Source: Paenibacillus sp. W2I17 | GTDB taxonomy: Bacteria; Bacillota; Bacilli; Paenibacillales; Paenibacillaceae | DNA length: 64,000 nt | Reading direction: 5' to 3' | NCBI RefSeq assembly: GCF_030815985.1 | Contig: NZ_JAUSXM010000001.1 | Location: 2,294,001-2,358,000, forward strand | In this document: positions 43,020-51,415 of the stretch, in pieces | How positions within the stretch are numbered: the stretch's first letter is position 1 | Layout: each line of letters starts with the position of its first letter | Made by a program: the position numbers and the translations under genes | The notes under the pieces: generated by a model | The model's database searches: none | What the model saw: the letters and a program-made list of their open reading frames with translations, nothing else | What the model was told of the DNA's origin: nothing

Positions 43020-43511
43020 ATGGCAGCACTTCACGGGCAGCAAAACGCCTTCTACATCCCTTCTTCCGTAGAACAAGAGATGTCAAAGCACATGTTCCTT
43101 TCGCTGCCGCAAGAAGCCTGCGGGGTTATGCTGGGTGAAACCGCAGCGGGCGGTATACGAATCAGTCGGTTTCAGCCCATTCGTAACGTAGCACCTGACC
43201 CGCTGCACCATTTTACTCTGGACGATGCCGAATGGATTCGGTGCGTATTTTCCGAACCTAAGCTCATTGGTATCTTCCATTCTCATCCGCAGACAAGGCC
43301 TGTTCCATCCGTAGAGGACATGCAAGCTCTTCCAGCCTTCGCCGGTTTGCTTCAGATGTACCTCATCGGCTCACCCGACCTAACAAGCGGGTTGCGATCT
43401 CATATGCATCTGAACGGTTATCTGATTGAATCCTCGAAAGAATCGCAGGATCCGGCACACCGCGTTGTGCCTTCATACAATCTGCTTCCCGTTCCGTTAT
43501 GCGTGACTTAG
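43020..43511 (+). CDS. JAMM/MPN metalloprotease (M67 family)
   Basis: This 163-aa cytosolic protein has the JAMM zinc motif: an upstream Glu in QEACGVMLGE and GIFHSHPQTRPVPSVEDM with the two His and Asp. Such proteins remove ubiquitin-like tails or cut sulfur-carrier fusions, or act in cysteine metabolism. Bacterial examples often go with ThiS/MoaD-like partners; none is adjacent here. The ATG follows AGAGGGGTGAG. Its 3' end overlaps the convergent exonuclease gene by 15 bases, and the whole gene may be covered by antisense RNA. Confidence 0.85.
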   Translation: MAALHGQQNAFYIPSSVEQEMSKHMFLSLPQEACGVMLGETAAGGIRISRFQPIRNVAPDPLHHFTLDDAEWIRCVFSEPKLIGIFHSHPQTRPVPSVEDMQALPAFAGLLQMYLIGSPDLTSGLRSHMHLNGYLIESSKESQDPAHRVVPSYNLLPVPLCVT

Positions 43512-44234
43512 CTGGGTATACAAATCACCCAAGGTCTCCACATTTTTACGAGTCATGTCCTCCAGATAACAGGACCATAACTGTGCAGTCATTTTTGAAT
43601 CTTCCAGTGCATGGTGACGCCCATAGATCGGAATCCCTCTGGATTCCAGCAATTCATCCAGACCATACCCCGGCCTGCTTGGTTCAAGCCAGCGGGCCAA
43701 CATCATCGTATCAATTAAACGATGCGTCAGTCTTACTTTTGAAGTCCGCCACAGAGCTGCATTCAGAAAGGCTCGGTCATGCGCACTTGCGTGTGCAATC
43801 AGAACATTTCCACCTACAAAAGACATGAAATCATGCAGCCCTTCCAGCAAAGTTGGTGCGTCCAGCGTCATCTCCTGCGTAATACCTGTAAGTTCAGTAA
43901 TATGTTCCGGAACCGCAGTCTTGGACTGCACCACCGTATAGAACTGCTCTCCTTCCAGAACTACACCACCATGTATACGGACCGCACCAAATGAGATAAT
44001 CTCATCCCCATGCTGGGGTGAAAATCCCGTCGTTTCCAGATCAAATACAACTGCGTCCAGCTCATTTAGAGGTGTATGCAGAACCTCAGGTCTGCGCTGT
44101 TCTCTCATCATCGAACGGATAAACGCCATGTGTTGCGCCGTAGGGGCTCCCATAATGGAAGCGATGGCGGAAGGAACCCCTCCCTGACGCAGCGAATTCC
44201 AGAATCCTGTATTGCCCCTTGCCGGCTCTCTCAT
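43497..44234 (-). CDS. DnaQ-like 3'-5' exonuclease domain protein
   Basis: This 245-aa protein has the DEDDh exonuclease motifs: VVFDLETTGFSPQHGDEIISFGAVRI (ExoI), IAHASAHDRAFLN (ExoII) and HHALEDSKMTAQLW (ExoIII). The first 55 residues are a lead segment of unknown role. It may trim DNA or RNA ends. Its ATG overlaps the TGA of the DUF294 gene (44231-44234, ATGA), so it is coupled to the amtB-DUF294 operon. This partner is odd for nitrogen control, yet the coupling looks real. Confidence 0.9.
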   Translation of the reverse strand: MREPARGNTGFWNSLRQGGVPSAIASIMGAPTAQHMAFIRSMMREQRRPEVLHTPLNELDAVVFDLETTGFSPQHGDEIISFGAVRIHGGVVLEGEQFYTVVQSKTAVPEHITELTGITQEMTLDAPTLLEGLHDFMSFVGGNVLIAHASAHDRAFLNAALWRTSKVRLTHRLIDTMMLARWLEPSRPGYGLDELLESRGIPIYGRHHALEDSKMTAQLWSCYLEDMTRKNVETLGDLYTQLSHA

Positions 44235-45319
44235 GGACGTCTCCTTTCTGCAAAACGCAACTGTCTTTGCAAAGCACGATGCACTCGTCGTACCAACCCA
44301 AGCGTATCCCTGAGCTCATAATGAATTTGCTTTTGTTTCATCTGTTTCTCATCCAGGAACCCACTGCTATGTTGCAAATCCCCTTGGATGACAACCGGAG
44401 TATTTCTGCGAAATTTCAAAGCGGCTAAGAAGGCCCGCTGGCATGCATCCAGTAATGTAAATGGAACAGCTTCAAGTGAAGTTAATCTCTCCATTCTTTT
44501 TAACGTAGATGACTCCTTGATCCCATGTTGCAAAGCCAAATAACGGGCACTGTTCACCAGTGGAATGTACAAACCATACTTGACATCAAATCCGCCTGCA
44601 TGTTCACCAAATCGTTCTGTGACCACACGTCCAAGTACATTTAATGTAGCTTTATGTTTAACCGTATTGCGAAGAACTGCATCCGAAAGTTCAGGAACCA
44701 GTCTGAACTGTTCATAAAAACTCGTGATCCATTCCTCCGCCAGGCTTTGCTCACCTGCAACAAAACGCATGTCTGAAGCAATAATCAGATTACGAACGGG
44801 CTCCCAATTCAGATCCGAGCTCCAATCTGCTAATTGTTGCTTCCATGACGCCAGCGTTTTTCTCCACAGTGGTTCAGAACACATGACTTTGCCTTCGCAT
44901 TTGGCGTAACCAAGCTCTTCCAACATATCCGTCATTCGCTGTCCGAGCTGAGCAAAATATTCCTCTTTACCTTCATGCGGAGTATCGCTAATGATCATGC
45001 CATTATCCTGATCACTCCATAACGTTGCTTCTTCCCTGCCGGAACTGCCAAATACGATAAAGGCATAGGGGACGGGAGGTTGGCCGAAGCCTTCCTCAAC
45101 CATCCCCTGAATGCATAACTCTACTGCTTTCCGTGCAATCCGGTCATGCAGTTCATTTACCGTTTGGTACCACTCTATCGGCGACAAGGAAGCGGACAAC
45201 AATTCCTGGAGCTCGTTCTGTAATATCACACGTGCCTGGCGCAGTTCTTGAGAAGACACCGCACCATCGATTCCCTGATAAGACCAGGAATAGTTTGTAT
45301 ACGAGATGGGTTCCATCAT
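44231..45319 (-). CDS. DUF294 nucleotidyltransferase-like protein, GlnD-related
   Basis: This 362-aa cytosolic protein has a nucleotidyltransferase fold related to the GlnD uridylyltransferase: FIVFGSSGREEATLWSDQDNGMI carries G-S and D-x-D metal residues. The second half (about 200-360) is the DUF294 C-terminal part. GlnD modifies the PII protein in response to glutamine. Position directly after amtB, and the absence of a glnB gene here, suggest a nitrogen-signalling role, but its partner is unknown. The ATG at 45319 follows AAGGAGG. Confidence 0.87.
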   Translation of the reverse strand: MMEPISYTNYSWSYQGIDGAVSSQELRQARVILQNELQELLSASLSPIEWYQTVNELHDRIARKAVELCIQGMVEEGFGQPPVPYAFIVFGSSGREEATLWSDQDNGMIISDTPHEGKEEYFAQLGQRMTDMLEELGYAKCEGKVMCSEPLWRKTLASWKQQLADWSSDLNWEPVRNLIIASDMRFVAGEQSLAEEWITSFYEQFRLVPELSDAVLRNTVKHKATLNVLGRVVTERFGEHAGGFDVKYGLYIPLVNSARYLALQHGIKESSTLKRMERLTSLEAVPFTLLDACQRAFLAALKFRRNTPVVIQGDLQHSSGFLDEKQMKQKQIHYELRDTLGLVRRVHRALQRQLRFAERRRP

Positions 45320-45357
45320 GTCAAGCCTCCTTGAGGCATGATTCAGCATCATTCACC

Positions 45358-46758
45358 TCAGGAGCTGAACGTACCACCATTGGATTTAGAATCTACATTT
45401 TTCATTTGTTCAGGGTATCCGTAAGTACCGTGCTCACTGATATCCAGACCCATTGTTTCTTCTTCTTCAGTAACACGGATGCCCATGATCGCTTTCATTC
45501 CGCCCAGAATAATGAAGGACATTACCAGTACGAAGGCAAAAGCACCTGCCAGACCAAGAAGCTGTACGCCCAATTGGTGGAATCCACCGCCATAGAACAG
45601 ACCCGCTTGACCTACACCAGCATTCTCGGCAAGTTCAGGAGTAGCGAACAAGCCCGTGGAGATCGCACCCCACATACCAGCAATACCATGCACGGAGAAA
45701 GCGTAGATTGGATCGTCAATTCCTTTACGATCGAAGTACTGTGCTGTGAAGAATGTGATGATACCCGCCAGAGCACCGATAACCAGCGCTGCCCAAGGTT
45801 CAACGAATGCACATGCTCCTGTAATCGCAACGAGTGCCGCAAGCACACCGTTTAACATGCTAGGAATATCAGACTTACCAAGAACTGCCCATGAGATCAA
45901 CAGCGCAGCAACACCACCAGCTGCAGCAGCTACGTTAGTAGTCAATGCAACATAACCGAAGAATCCATCCCCCATGGCAGATAATGTACTACCTGGGTTG
46001 AATCCGAACCAACCGATCCAGAGGATAATAACCCCGAGTACGGAATACACTTGGTTGTGACCTGGAATGATGTTAGGTTTGCCGTCTTTGTTATATTTAC
46101 CAATACGTGGTTTCAACAAGATGGTCGCTACCAATGCTGCAGTCGCACCAGTCAAGTGAACAACTGTCGATCCTGCAAAGTCTTGCATACCCAGCTCAGC
46201 CAACCAGCCGCCGCCCCATACCCAGTGAGCAACAACCGGATACATGATAATGGTATAAAGAGTACCGAAAACAATATATACGCTCATCTTTGCACGTTCA
46301 GCCATACCACCGCAGGCAATGGCCAGAGATACCGCCGCAAAGGCGAGGTGGAATACGAATTTAATAGTCAGTGGAACATCGGAGAAAGCCAGTGATTCGA
46401 AGGAAGCAGCCATCTTGTCACCACTCAGGAAGAATCCTGTTGTTCCAAAGAAGCTGTTACCATTACCGAAACCAAGACCGAAACCCAAAGCCCAGAAGGC
46501 AATAACTGAAATTCCCAATGTCAGGATGGTCTTACCCGCAATGTGTCCTGCATTCTTCATTCGTGTTGAACCCGCTTCGAGTAAAGCAAATCCCCCTTGC
46601 ATCAAGAACACGAGTACAACAGCCAAAAACGTAAAGGCTGAGTTCAAACCACTTTGAAGTTCAATGTTAGTCGGACCCTCCGCAGCCGCAAATGCGCTGA
46701 CCGGAAAAGCGAACAAAGTAAGCATTACTAACACGGAAACCAACCATTTCTTTCTCAT
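45358..46758 (-). CDS. amtB: Ammonium transporter (Amt family)
   Basis: This 466-aa membrane channel has a signal sequence (MRKKWLVSVLVMLTLFAFPVSAFA) and eleven helices. It carries GFALLEAGSTRMKNAG, GGMAERAKMSVY and the twin-His region (VVHLTGATAALVATILL; later YAFSVHGIAGMWGAIS). It lets ammonium in when nitrogen is scarce. A GlnR/TnrA box and SigA promoter precede it, and the C-terminal tail has the usual cytosolic patch where PII proteins bind. It leads the operon with DUF294 and exonuclease genes; the DUF294 start lies about 38 bases past its stop. Confidence 0.94.
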   Translation of the reverse strand: MRKKWLVSVLVMLTLFAFPVSAFAAAEGPTNIELQSGLNSAFTFLAVVLVFLMQGGFALLEAGSTRMKNAGHIAGKTILTLGISVIAFWALGFGLGFGNGNSFFGTTGFFLSGDKMAASFESLAFSDVPLTIKFVFHLAFAAVSLAIACGGMAERAKMSVYIVFGTLYTIIMYPVVAHWVWGGGWLAELGMQDFAGSTVVHLTGATAALVATILLKPRIGKYNKDGKPNIIPGHNQVYSVLGVIILWIGWFGFNPGSTLSAMGDGFFGYVALTTNVAAAAGGVAALLISWAVLGKSDIPSMLNGVLAALVAITGACAFVEPWAALVIGALAGIITFFTAQYFDRKGIDDPIYAFSVHGIAGMWGAISTGLFATPELAENAGVGQAGLFYGGGFHQLGVQLLGLAGAFAFVLVMSFIILGGMKAIMGIRVTEEEETMGLDISEHGTYGYPEQMKNVDSKSNGGTFSS

Positions 46759-46776
46759 ATACCCCACTCCCTCTTA

Positions 46777-46793
46777 TGTTAAGTTTCTTCACA
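46777..46793. promoter_or_regulatory. GlnR/TnrA box upstream of amtB
   Basis: TGTTAAGTTTCTTCACA fits TGTNA-N7-TNACA exactly. It lies about 16-32 bases downstream of the predicted transcription start, a position suited to repression by GlnR when nitrogen is plentiful. Confidence 0.78.
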
Positions 46794-46814
46794 TAACGTG
46801 AAACTCTTAATGTC

Positions 46815-46844
46815 ATTATAAGCAGAAGAGAGGAAAGTTGACAA
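46815..46844 (-). promoter_or_regulatory. SigA-type promoter of amtB
   Basis: On the minus strand TTGTCA (46839-46844), an 18-base spacer and TATAAT (46815-46820), giving a start near 46808. Confidence 0.75.
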
Positions 46845-47110
46845 GAGTATTTTCATCAAAACTGAAAATTATTTCTGGGAATAAAGTCATACGTCTTTTT
46901 CTTGCACTTAAGTACATATTCACATTCTATGAGTACATAGATATAGAAATGCAGTATGCTTATTGCCAAAGCATAACGTTTGACTGTACGGTTAAAGATC
47001 ATGTATCATACTTATTAGTAAGAAAAATTGGGCGTAGTCTAGAAATTCACAAGTGGAAACTACAATTCCCTACATTTGAACTTGCAAGCGAGGTGAATAT
47101 CATTGGGGAT
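46845..47110. other. Region upstream of the MerR-type gene
   Basis: About 265 A+T-rich bases. A promoter-like TTGACT (46980-46985), an 18-base spacer and TATCAT (47004-47009) may drive the MerR gene. The reading frame open through this region has no ribosome site and poor codon use. Confidence 0.45.
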
Positions 47111-47539
47111 ATGAAACTTTTTCGGATTGGCGAACTCGCCAAGACCGCTGGTGTTAGTGAACGGACGATTGATTATTACACAAAGCTTGGACTAATCGCT
47201 CCCGAAGAACGTACACAAAAAAATTATCGTCTCTATAGTAATGAAACTTTAACGAGGCTTGAACGTATTGTACAGATGAAACAAGAGAAGTATAGTCTCG
47301 ACGAGATTAAGCAATCTCTTGAGAAGTGGCGTCTGGTTAGTACAGAAGAACAAGTTGCCAGCAAATTGACAACATTGGAGCTTCATGTACAACAACTTGA
47401 GCGAGAGGTTAACGAACTCAAACCGCTACTTGGAGAGATGAAACCTGTACAAGCACGTAAAATGATGGCAGGACTCCTCACCAAAAGTGCCGGTACAATG
47501 GAGGCACTAAAAATCTTGCTTGAGAACACCATGATGTAG
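47111..47539 (+). CDS. MerR family transcriptional regulator
   Basis: This 142-aa protein has an N-terminal winged helix: LFRIGELAKTAGVSERTIDYYTKLGLIAPEE, then NYRLYSNETLTRLERI. The C-terminal half is a dimerising coiled coil (ELHVQQLEREVNELKPLL) with no Cys-rich metal site, so it probably senses something other than metal. It is not GlnR/TnrA, which begin differently. The ATG lies 2 bases after GGGGAT, so the exact start is uncertain. The yugP-like gene follows by 28 bases in the same direction. Confidence 0.85.
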   Translation: MKLFRIGELAKTAGVSERTIDYYTKLGLIAPEERTQKNYRLYSNETLTRLERIVQMKQEKYSLDEIKQSLEKWRLVSTEEQVASKLTTLELHVQQLEREVNELKPLLGEMKPVQARKMMAGLLTKSAGTMEALKILLENTMM

Positions 47540-47567
47540 CTTATTCTTAGAAAGCGGAGGAATGAAT

Positions 47568-48248
47568 ATGAGTTTTAATAACGGTATGTTCGTATTGATC
47601 ATTATCGCCTTTTTGCTCTCTTTATGGGCGCAATTTCGCGTTAAAGGTACGTTTAGACGTTGGTCGGAGGTACCGAATCAGAACGGAATGACTGGTTACG
47701 ATGCCGCTCGCCAGATGCTTGATGCTAACGGCCTGCACGATGTTCCAATTGAACCTGTACGCGGCACGCTCTCTGATCACTATGATCCGATCAATCGGGT
47801 TGTACGTTTATCAGAACCAGTATATTATGAAAACTCAATCTCAGCTGTTTCGGTAGCGTGTCATGAAGTTGGCCACGCCATTCAGCATAAAGAAAGTTAT
47901 CCGATGCTGGCACTGCGTCACCGGATCTTCCCCATTGTGAACTTTGCATCCGGATTAGCTCCATTCCTGTTGATTGCAGGATTCATCTTCAATGCCATGA
48001 ACCTTGTAGGTATCGGTATCATCTTCTTCTCCGTAACTGTAGCATTCCAACTCATCACTTTACCGGTTGAGTTCAATGCAAGTAATCGCGCTAGAGAGAT
48101 TATGGTATCCGAAGGGTACATTCGTAACGAAGAAGAAAAAGGTGTTGCAAAGGTCCTGAATGCCGCAGCCTTGACTTATGTCGCTGCAGCGTTGATCTCA
48201 CTGCTTGAGTTGATTCGTTACATCGGAATCTTCAATAGCCGCGATTAA
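47568..48248 (+). CDS. yugP: Neutral zinc metallopeptidase, YugP family
   Basis: This 226-aa membrane protein has HEVGH in VACHEVGHAIQHKESYPML, the zinc motif, flanked by helices on both ends (about 7-20 and 124-165, 198-220). The active site thus lies on a membrane-bound domain. Its substrate is unknown. I chose the second ATG, 8 bases after GGAGG. It probably shares a transcript with the MerR gene and is followed by a bidirectional terminator. Confidence 0.9.
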   Translation: MSFNNGMFVLIIIAFLLSLWAQFRVKGTFRRWSEVPNQNGMTGYDAARQMLDANGLHDVPIEPVRGTLSDHYDPINRVVRLSEPVYYENSISAVSVACHEVGHAIQHKESYPMLALRHRIFPIVNFASGLAPFLLIAGFIFNAMNLVGIGIIFFSVTVAFQLITLPVEFNASNRAREIMVSEGYIRNEEEKGVAKVLNAAALTYVAAALISLLELIRYIGIFNSRD

Positions 48249-48278
48249 TCGGATACCTAATACAACAAAAACAAAAAC

Positions 48279-48318
48279 AAAAAACAATACCCCACCGTTA
48301 ATCGGATGGGGTATTGTT
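48279..48318. terminator. Bidirectional terminator overlapping the LysR gene's 3' end
   Basis: AACAATACCCCA and TGGGGTATTGTT stems, with A and T runs. On the minus strand the stem lies within the last codons of the LysR-type gene. Confidence 0.88.
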
Positions 48319-49209
48319 TTGTTGTAAACCGAAATAATGAAGCAAAAACGAACGAAAGGACTGGGCAACCAGTGGCAGTTTGTCATCCGCACGGTGAATT
48401 AACCCAATGGTCCGTGTTACTTTGGGATGAGAGATGGCCACATGTGCCGGTTGCAGCGGGTTCGTCTGGAATAGCGCCATCTCAGGCAGCAGACTGACTC
48501 CCATGCCCGCAGCGACCAATCCGCGGATGGTGTCGGTCTCTTCCCCTTCAAAAGCGATCTTGGGTGTAAAACCAGCTTCCAGACAAGCATGCCACACAAT
48601 AGGACGAAGAGAATAACCTTTGCTAAACAATACAAATTTATCATCCTTGAGCTGTTCCAGTGCAATTGTCTCTTCACCAGCTAACGGGTGATTGGGAGGA
48701 AGGATCGCATGTAATTCTTCCGTGAGTACAATATCGCCATCTACTTGATCATGCTTCTCTGGAAAAGGAGAAATAAATGCCAAGTCTACCTCACCCGATA
48801 ACACATCACGAATCAGTGTAGGGAACATCCCCTGCTTGAATCTGAATTTCACGTTGGGGTAGCGTTGACGGAAAGCAGCCACCACGGAAGGAATGAGATG
48901 AATCCCCAGGCTATGCGGAAATCCAATTCGAATCTCTCCATGCTCCGGGTCCAGAAACTCATGAACTTCCCCGACTGCCTTGTCCAAATCCTTTAATATA
49001 CCTTCAATTCGTTTGCAAAAAAGCTGCCCTACTGCAGTCAACTGCAGATTTCGCCCCTTTTGCATAAAAAGATCCACGCCCAGTTCTTCTTCCAGCTGAT
49101 GAATCTGACGACTCACCGCCGACTGTGCCACATGCAACTCTTCAGCAGCCTGTGTTACATGTTCCTTCTGTGCCACTTTCAAAAAGTAATGCAACTGTCT
49201 TAATTCCAC
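48298..49209 (-). CDS. LysR family regulator, GltC-like
   Basis: This 303-aa DNA-binding regulator has a clear LysR N-terminus: MELRQLHYFLKVAQKEHVTQAAEELHVAQSAVSRQIHQLEEELG. The ligand-binding part (about 90-295) with GEIRIGFPHSLGIHLIP and GLVAAGMGVSLLPE is close to GltC, the glutamate synthase regulator of B. subtilis. No gltAB lies next to it, so the target is open. The GTG start lies after GGAGCG; its last codons overlap the terminator. Confidence 0.88.
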   Translation of the reverse strand: MELRQLHYFLKVAQKEHVTQAAEELHVAQSAVSRQIHQLEEELGVDLFMQKGRNLQLTAVGQLFCKRIEGILKDLDKAVGEVHEFLDPEHGEIRIGFPHSLGIHLIPSVVAAFRQRYPNVKFRFKQGMFPTLIRDVLSGEVDLAFISPFPEKHDQVDGDIVLTEELHAILPPNHPLAGEETIALEQLKDDKFVLFSKGYSLRPIVWHACLEAGFTPKIAFEGEETDTIRGLVAAGMGVSLLPEMALFQTNPLQPAHVAISHPKVTRTIGLIHRADDKLPLVAQSFRSFLLHYFGLQQNNTPSD

Positions 49210-49278
49210 TCGCCTGATCGCTCCAATCTGTTATACCCTACTTATCCTTGATTGCATTCCATCTTGAGAACGTTCTGA

Positions 49279-49905
49279 CTACCGCTTTAAGCTACGGGGT
49301 TTCCACAATCTGATCAACAGTCCGTAAATAAAGAATCCACCCAACAATCCCCCAAGGTGAGCCATCCAGTTGATGCCTGACATGGCGAAGGAGAATATGA
49401 TCCCGAACAAAAGCAATGTGTACATTGTTTTGCGCGAAGCCTCGTCCATCATCGTTCGCTGGAACAGTGCTACATACAGGAATGCACCATAGACGGCATA
49501 GATCGCTCCTGAAGCACCTACAGAGATGGTAATACTCCCAACCGAGTTGTACCACGCAACAGCAAGAATATTACCCAATATACCGCCACCCAGGTACAAT
49601 ACACCATACCTTACCGACCCGAGCAAACGCTCCATCGGTGGTGCAAATACGATTAACGCAAAGCTGTTAAACAATAAATGACTGAAGCCCGCATGCAGGA
49701 ACATGGATGTAATGTAACGCCACCATTCATGTGCGAACAGTTCATGATTCGTAAGTGCCCCGAATTTCAGCAGCACCATATTGTTCGTTGATCCACCGTT
49801 CACCGTTAACACAATAAACATGACTACATTGGCAATTAAAAAAAGCGACGTCAAAGGGAAATACTTCAAATAACCTTTCCAGTTCTCATAGCGAATAAAT
49901 ATCAT
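49279..49905 (-). CDS. Rhomboid family intramembrane serine protease
   Basis: This 208-aa protein has six helices with the rhomboid active site: Ser in VGASGAIYAVYGA (GxSG) and His in NWMAHLGGLLGG, plus HAGFSHLLFNSFAL. It should cut membrane proteins within the bilayer. The substrate is unknown. The ribosome site (AAAGAAG) is weak. It is followed by the LysR-type gene in the same direction, about 70 bases on. Confidence 0.92.
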   Translation of the reverse strand: MIFIRYENWKGYLKYFPLTSLFLIANVVMFIVLTVNGGSTNNMVLLKFGALTNHELFAHEWWRYITSMFLHAGFSHLLFNSFALIVFAPPMERLLGSVRYGVLYLGGGILGNILAVAWYNSVGSITISVGASGAIYAVYGAFLYVALFQRTMMDEASRKTMYTLLLFGIIFSFAMSGINWMAHLGGLLGGFFIYGLLIRLWKPRSLKR

Positions 49906-49971
49906 AAATTTCTTCTTTCACTCCACCCTGTTCAGATCGGACTTACATCTCTGATCCATCGTAATGGTACA

Positions 49972-49986
49972 TGTCCGAATTGGACA
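49972..49986. promoter_or_regulatory. Dyad over the tpx promoter -35
   Basis: TGTCC-GAATT-GGACA is a perfect inverted repeat whose right half is also the -35 (TGGACA). A repressor bound here would block the promoter. It does not match PerR, Spx or OhrR boxes I know. Confidence 0.4.
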
Positions 49987-50010
49987 ATGCCTTTCATAAA
50001 AGATTATAAT
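49981..50010 (+). promoter_or_regulatory. Promoter of tpx
   Basis: TGGACA (49981-49986), an 18-base spacer and a perfect TATAAT (50005-50010). Confidence 0.7.
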
Positions 50011-50053
50011 GGATTTTGGCACGGATCACCAATTTATAAGGAGGAACATTATT

Positions 50054-50572
50054 ATGACACAAGAACGTACAGGCGCAGCCACATTTAAAGGCAACCCTAT
50101 TACATTGATCGGACCCGAACTGAAAGTGGGCGATCAAGCACCTGATTTTACCCTGAGCAAGAACCTGGTTGAGGATGCTTCCCTGAAAGACTTCGCAGGC
50201 AAAATCAAATTAATCAGCGTTGTTCCTTCCCTGGATACTGGCGTATGCGATGCGCAAACTCGTCGTTTCAACGTGGAAGCTGGAGAACTCGGAGACAATG
50301 TTGTTGTCTTGACAGTAAGTGTTGACCTTCCGTTCGCTCAGGCCCGTTGGTGCGGAGCAGCTGGTGTTGACCGCGTAGTTACATTGTCAGACTACAAAAC
50401 ACGTTCTTTCGGTGAAGACTACGGCGTTCTGATCAAAGAATTCCAACTCGACATGCGCTCCATTTTTGTTTTGGATGCCGAAGACCGGATTACATATGTG
50501 GAGTATTTGCCTGAAATGACAGACTCCCCTAACTTCGAACAAGCGATTGCTGCTGTAAAAGCTTTGCTGTAG
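50054..50572 (+). CDS. tpx: Thiol peroxidase (atypical 2-Cys peroxiredoxin)
   Basis: This 172-aa cytosolic enzyme reduces peroxides. It has the peroxidatic Cys65 in [15 protein letters not shown] and the resolving Cys100 in [14 protein letters not shown], plus the Tpx-specific [10 protein letters not shown] start. An AAGGAGG site lies at good spacing. A dyad overlaps its promoter. Tpx protects mainly against lipid and organic hydroperoxides. It is monocistronic, with a terminator. Confidence 0.95.
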   Translation: MTQERTGAATFKGNPITLIGPELKVGDQAPDFTLSKNLVEDASLKDFAGKIKLISVVPSLDTGVCDAQTRRFNVEAGELGDNVVVLTVSVDLPFAQARWCGAAGVDRVVTLSDYKTRSFGEDYGVLIKEFQLDMRSIFVLDAEDRITYVEYLPEMTDSPNFEQAIAAVKALL

Positions 50573-50593
50573 AAGTTATCATACGTTCAGAAC

Positions 50594-50630
50594 AAAAGCG
50601 AGGAAGGTTAACCTTCACTCGCTTTTTGTT
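50594..50630 (+). terminator. Terminator after tpx
   Basis: AAAAGCGAG/CTCGCTTTT arms around a GAAGGTTAACCTTC palindrome, with a T run. Confidence 0.88.
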
Positions 50631-50644
50631 ATTTATCATCTATT

Positions 50645-51037
50645 TCAATCATTTGCTTTATACTTGCTTAGCTTTTTATCCAGTACAGAGAATAAGTTCA
50701 TAATCGTGCGATAATTGGAACCCAAGTCTCCAAGTGAACCACGTGAAGCTGAATACATATCCACCGCACTGCGAACAGGACTTACCGAGATAATGGAAAC
50801 TGTAATATCCATCGTCCGTCCAAAGGTAGTCCGCTTCTCCAGAATAACTTCTCCAACAGAAGGTACTTCATGCAGCACTTTATAACCCGGAATCTTTTTG
50901 AGTGTCGAAGAGACCTCTTCCCAGGCTCTGTCTTTAGATAAGTTATAATACCGTGTTTTTAATTTGGGATCCTTGGCTCGATCGCTGGTCCCCTCCATGC
51001 TGCGGATGATACCGACGAGCGTTCTCTTTAAGGTCAA
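50645..51037 (-). CDS. DUF1499-type protein
   Basis: This 130-aa cytosolic protein matches DUF1499-type text: RYYNLSKDRAWEEVSSTLKKIPGYKVLHEVPSVGE, then SPVRSAVDMYSASRGSLGDLGSN, the R-S and D-G-N conserved patches. Function is unknown. A TTG at 51037, 7 bases after AGGAGG, is clearly the best start; a longer frame to 51115 has no ribosome site. Confidence 0.78.
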   Translation of the reverse strand: MTLKRTLVGIIRSMEGTSDRAKDPKLKTRYYNLSKDRAWEEVSSTLKKIPGYKVLHEVPSVGEVILEKRTTFGRTMDITVSIISVSPVRSAVDMYSASRGSLGDLGSNYRTIMNLFSVLDKKLSKYKAND

Positions 51038-51159
51038 GACCCTTCCTCCTTTGAATGTAACCGTTCCATTTATGTATCTTAGTGTAACATTGTTCAAGTA
51101 GTAACAAAAGGGCAAGCATCATATTTATCGTAAAACCAATCAAAAACATTCATCACAAC

Positions 51160-51206
51160 TTAAAAGCACCCTGAAATTCCTTCTGAAGAGGAAAAGTCAG
51201 GGTGCT
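51160..51206 (-). terminator. Terminator of the 6S RNA
   Basis: AGCACCCTGA (51164-51173) pairs with TCAGGGTGCT (51197-51206), with TTTTAAG on the minus strand. Confidence 0.75.
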
Positions 51207-51410
51207 GTACATAAGATTTAGGAACCCGCCTATGCCGTCCGGCTACATTGTCTTATGAACCTGCTTGGCAGGTGGGTGACCGCAAAAATGCTTTTTGAAG
51301 TCCCCATGTCGTATAGACAGGGCTTTTCAGCAACATTCTGTGTTGATCTCCCGAAGACATCATCATTGGTTCAAAACAACGAATAACCGAAACGTACATC
51401 GCAGGATGTA
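51206..51410 (-). ncRNA. ssrS: 6S RNA (ssrS type)
   Basis: An orphan transcription unit between two genes fits 6S RNA: TGTACAT at the 5' end (near 51410) pairs with ATGTACA at the 3' end (51206-51212), the internal GGTCACCCACCTGC-loop-GCAGGT segment followed by TCATAAGACA, and an AGCCGG-CGGCAT 3' part similar to other 6S RNAs. The length is about 205 bases. It has a promoter and terminator and no ORF with a ribosome site. 6S RNA binds SigA-RNA polymerase and moderates transcription in stationary phase. Confidence 0.75.
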
Positions 51411-51415
51411 CAATT

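Noticed and set aside
46838..47110. A long N-terminal extension of the MerR-type regulator
   Set aside because: The extra 91 residues have no homologous look, lack a ribosome site and pass over promoter elements of the divergent amtB and the MerR gene itself.
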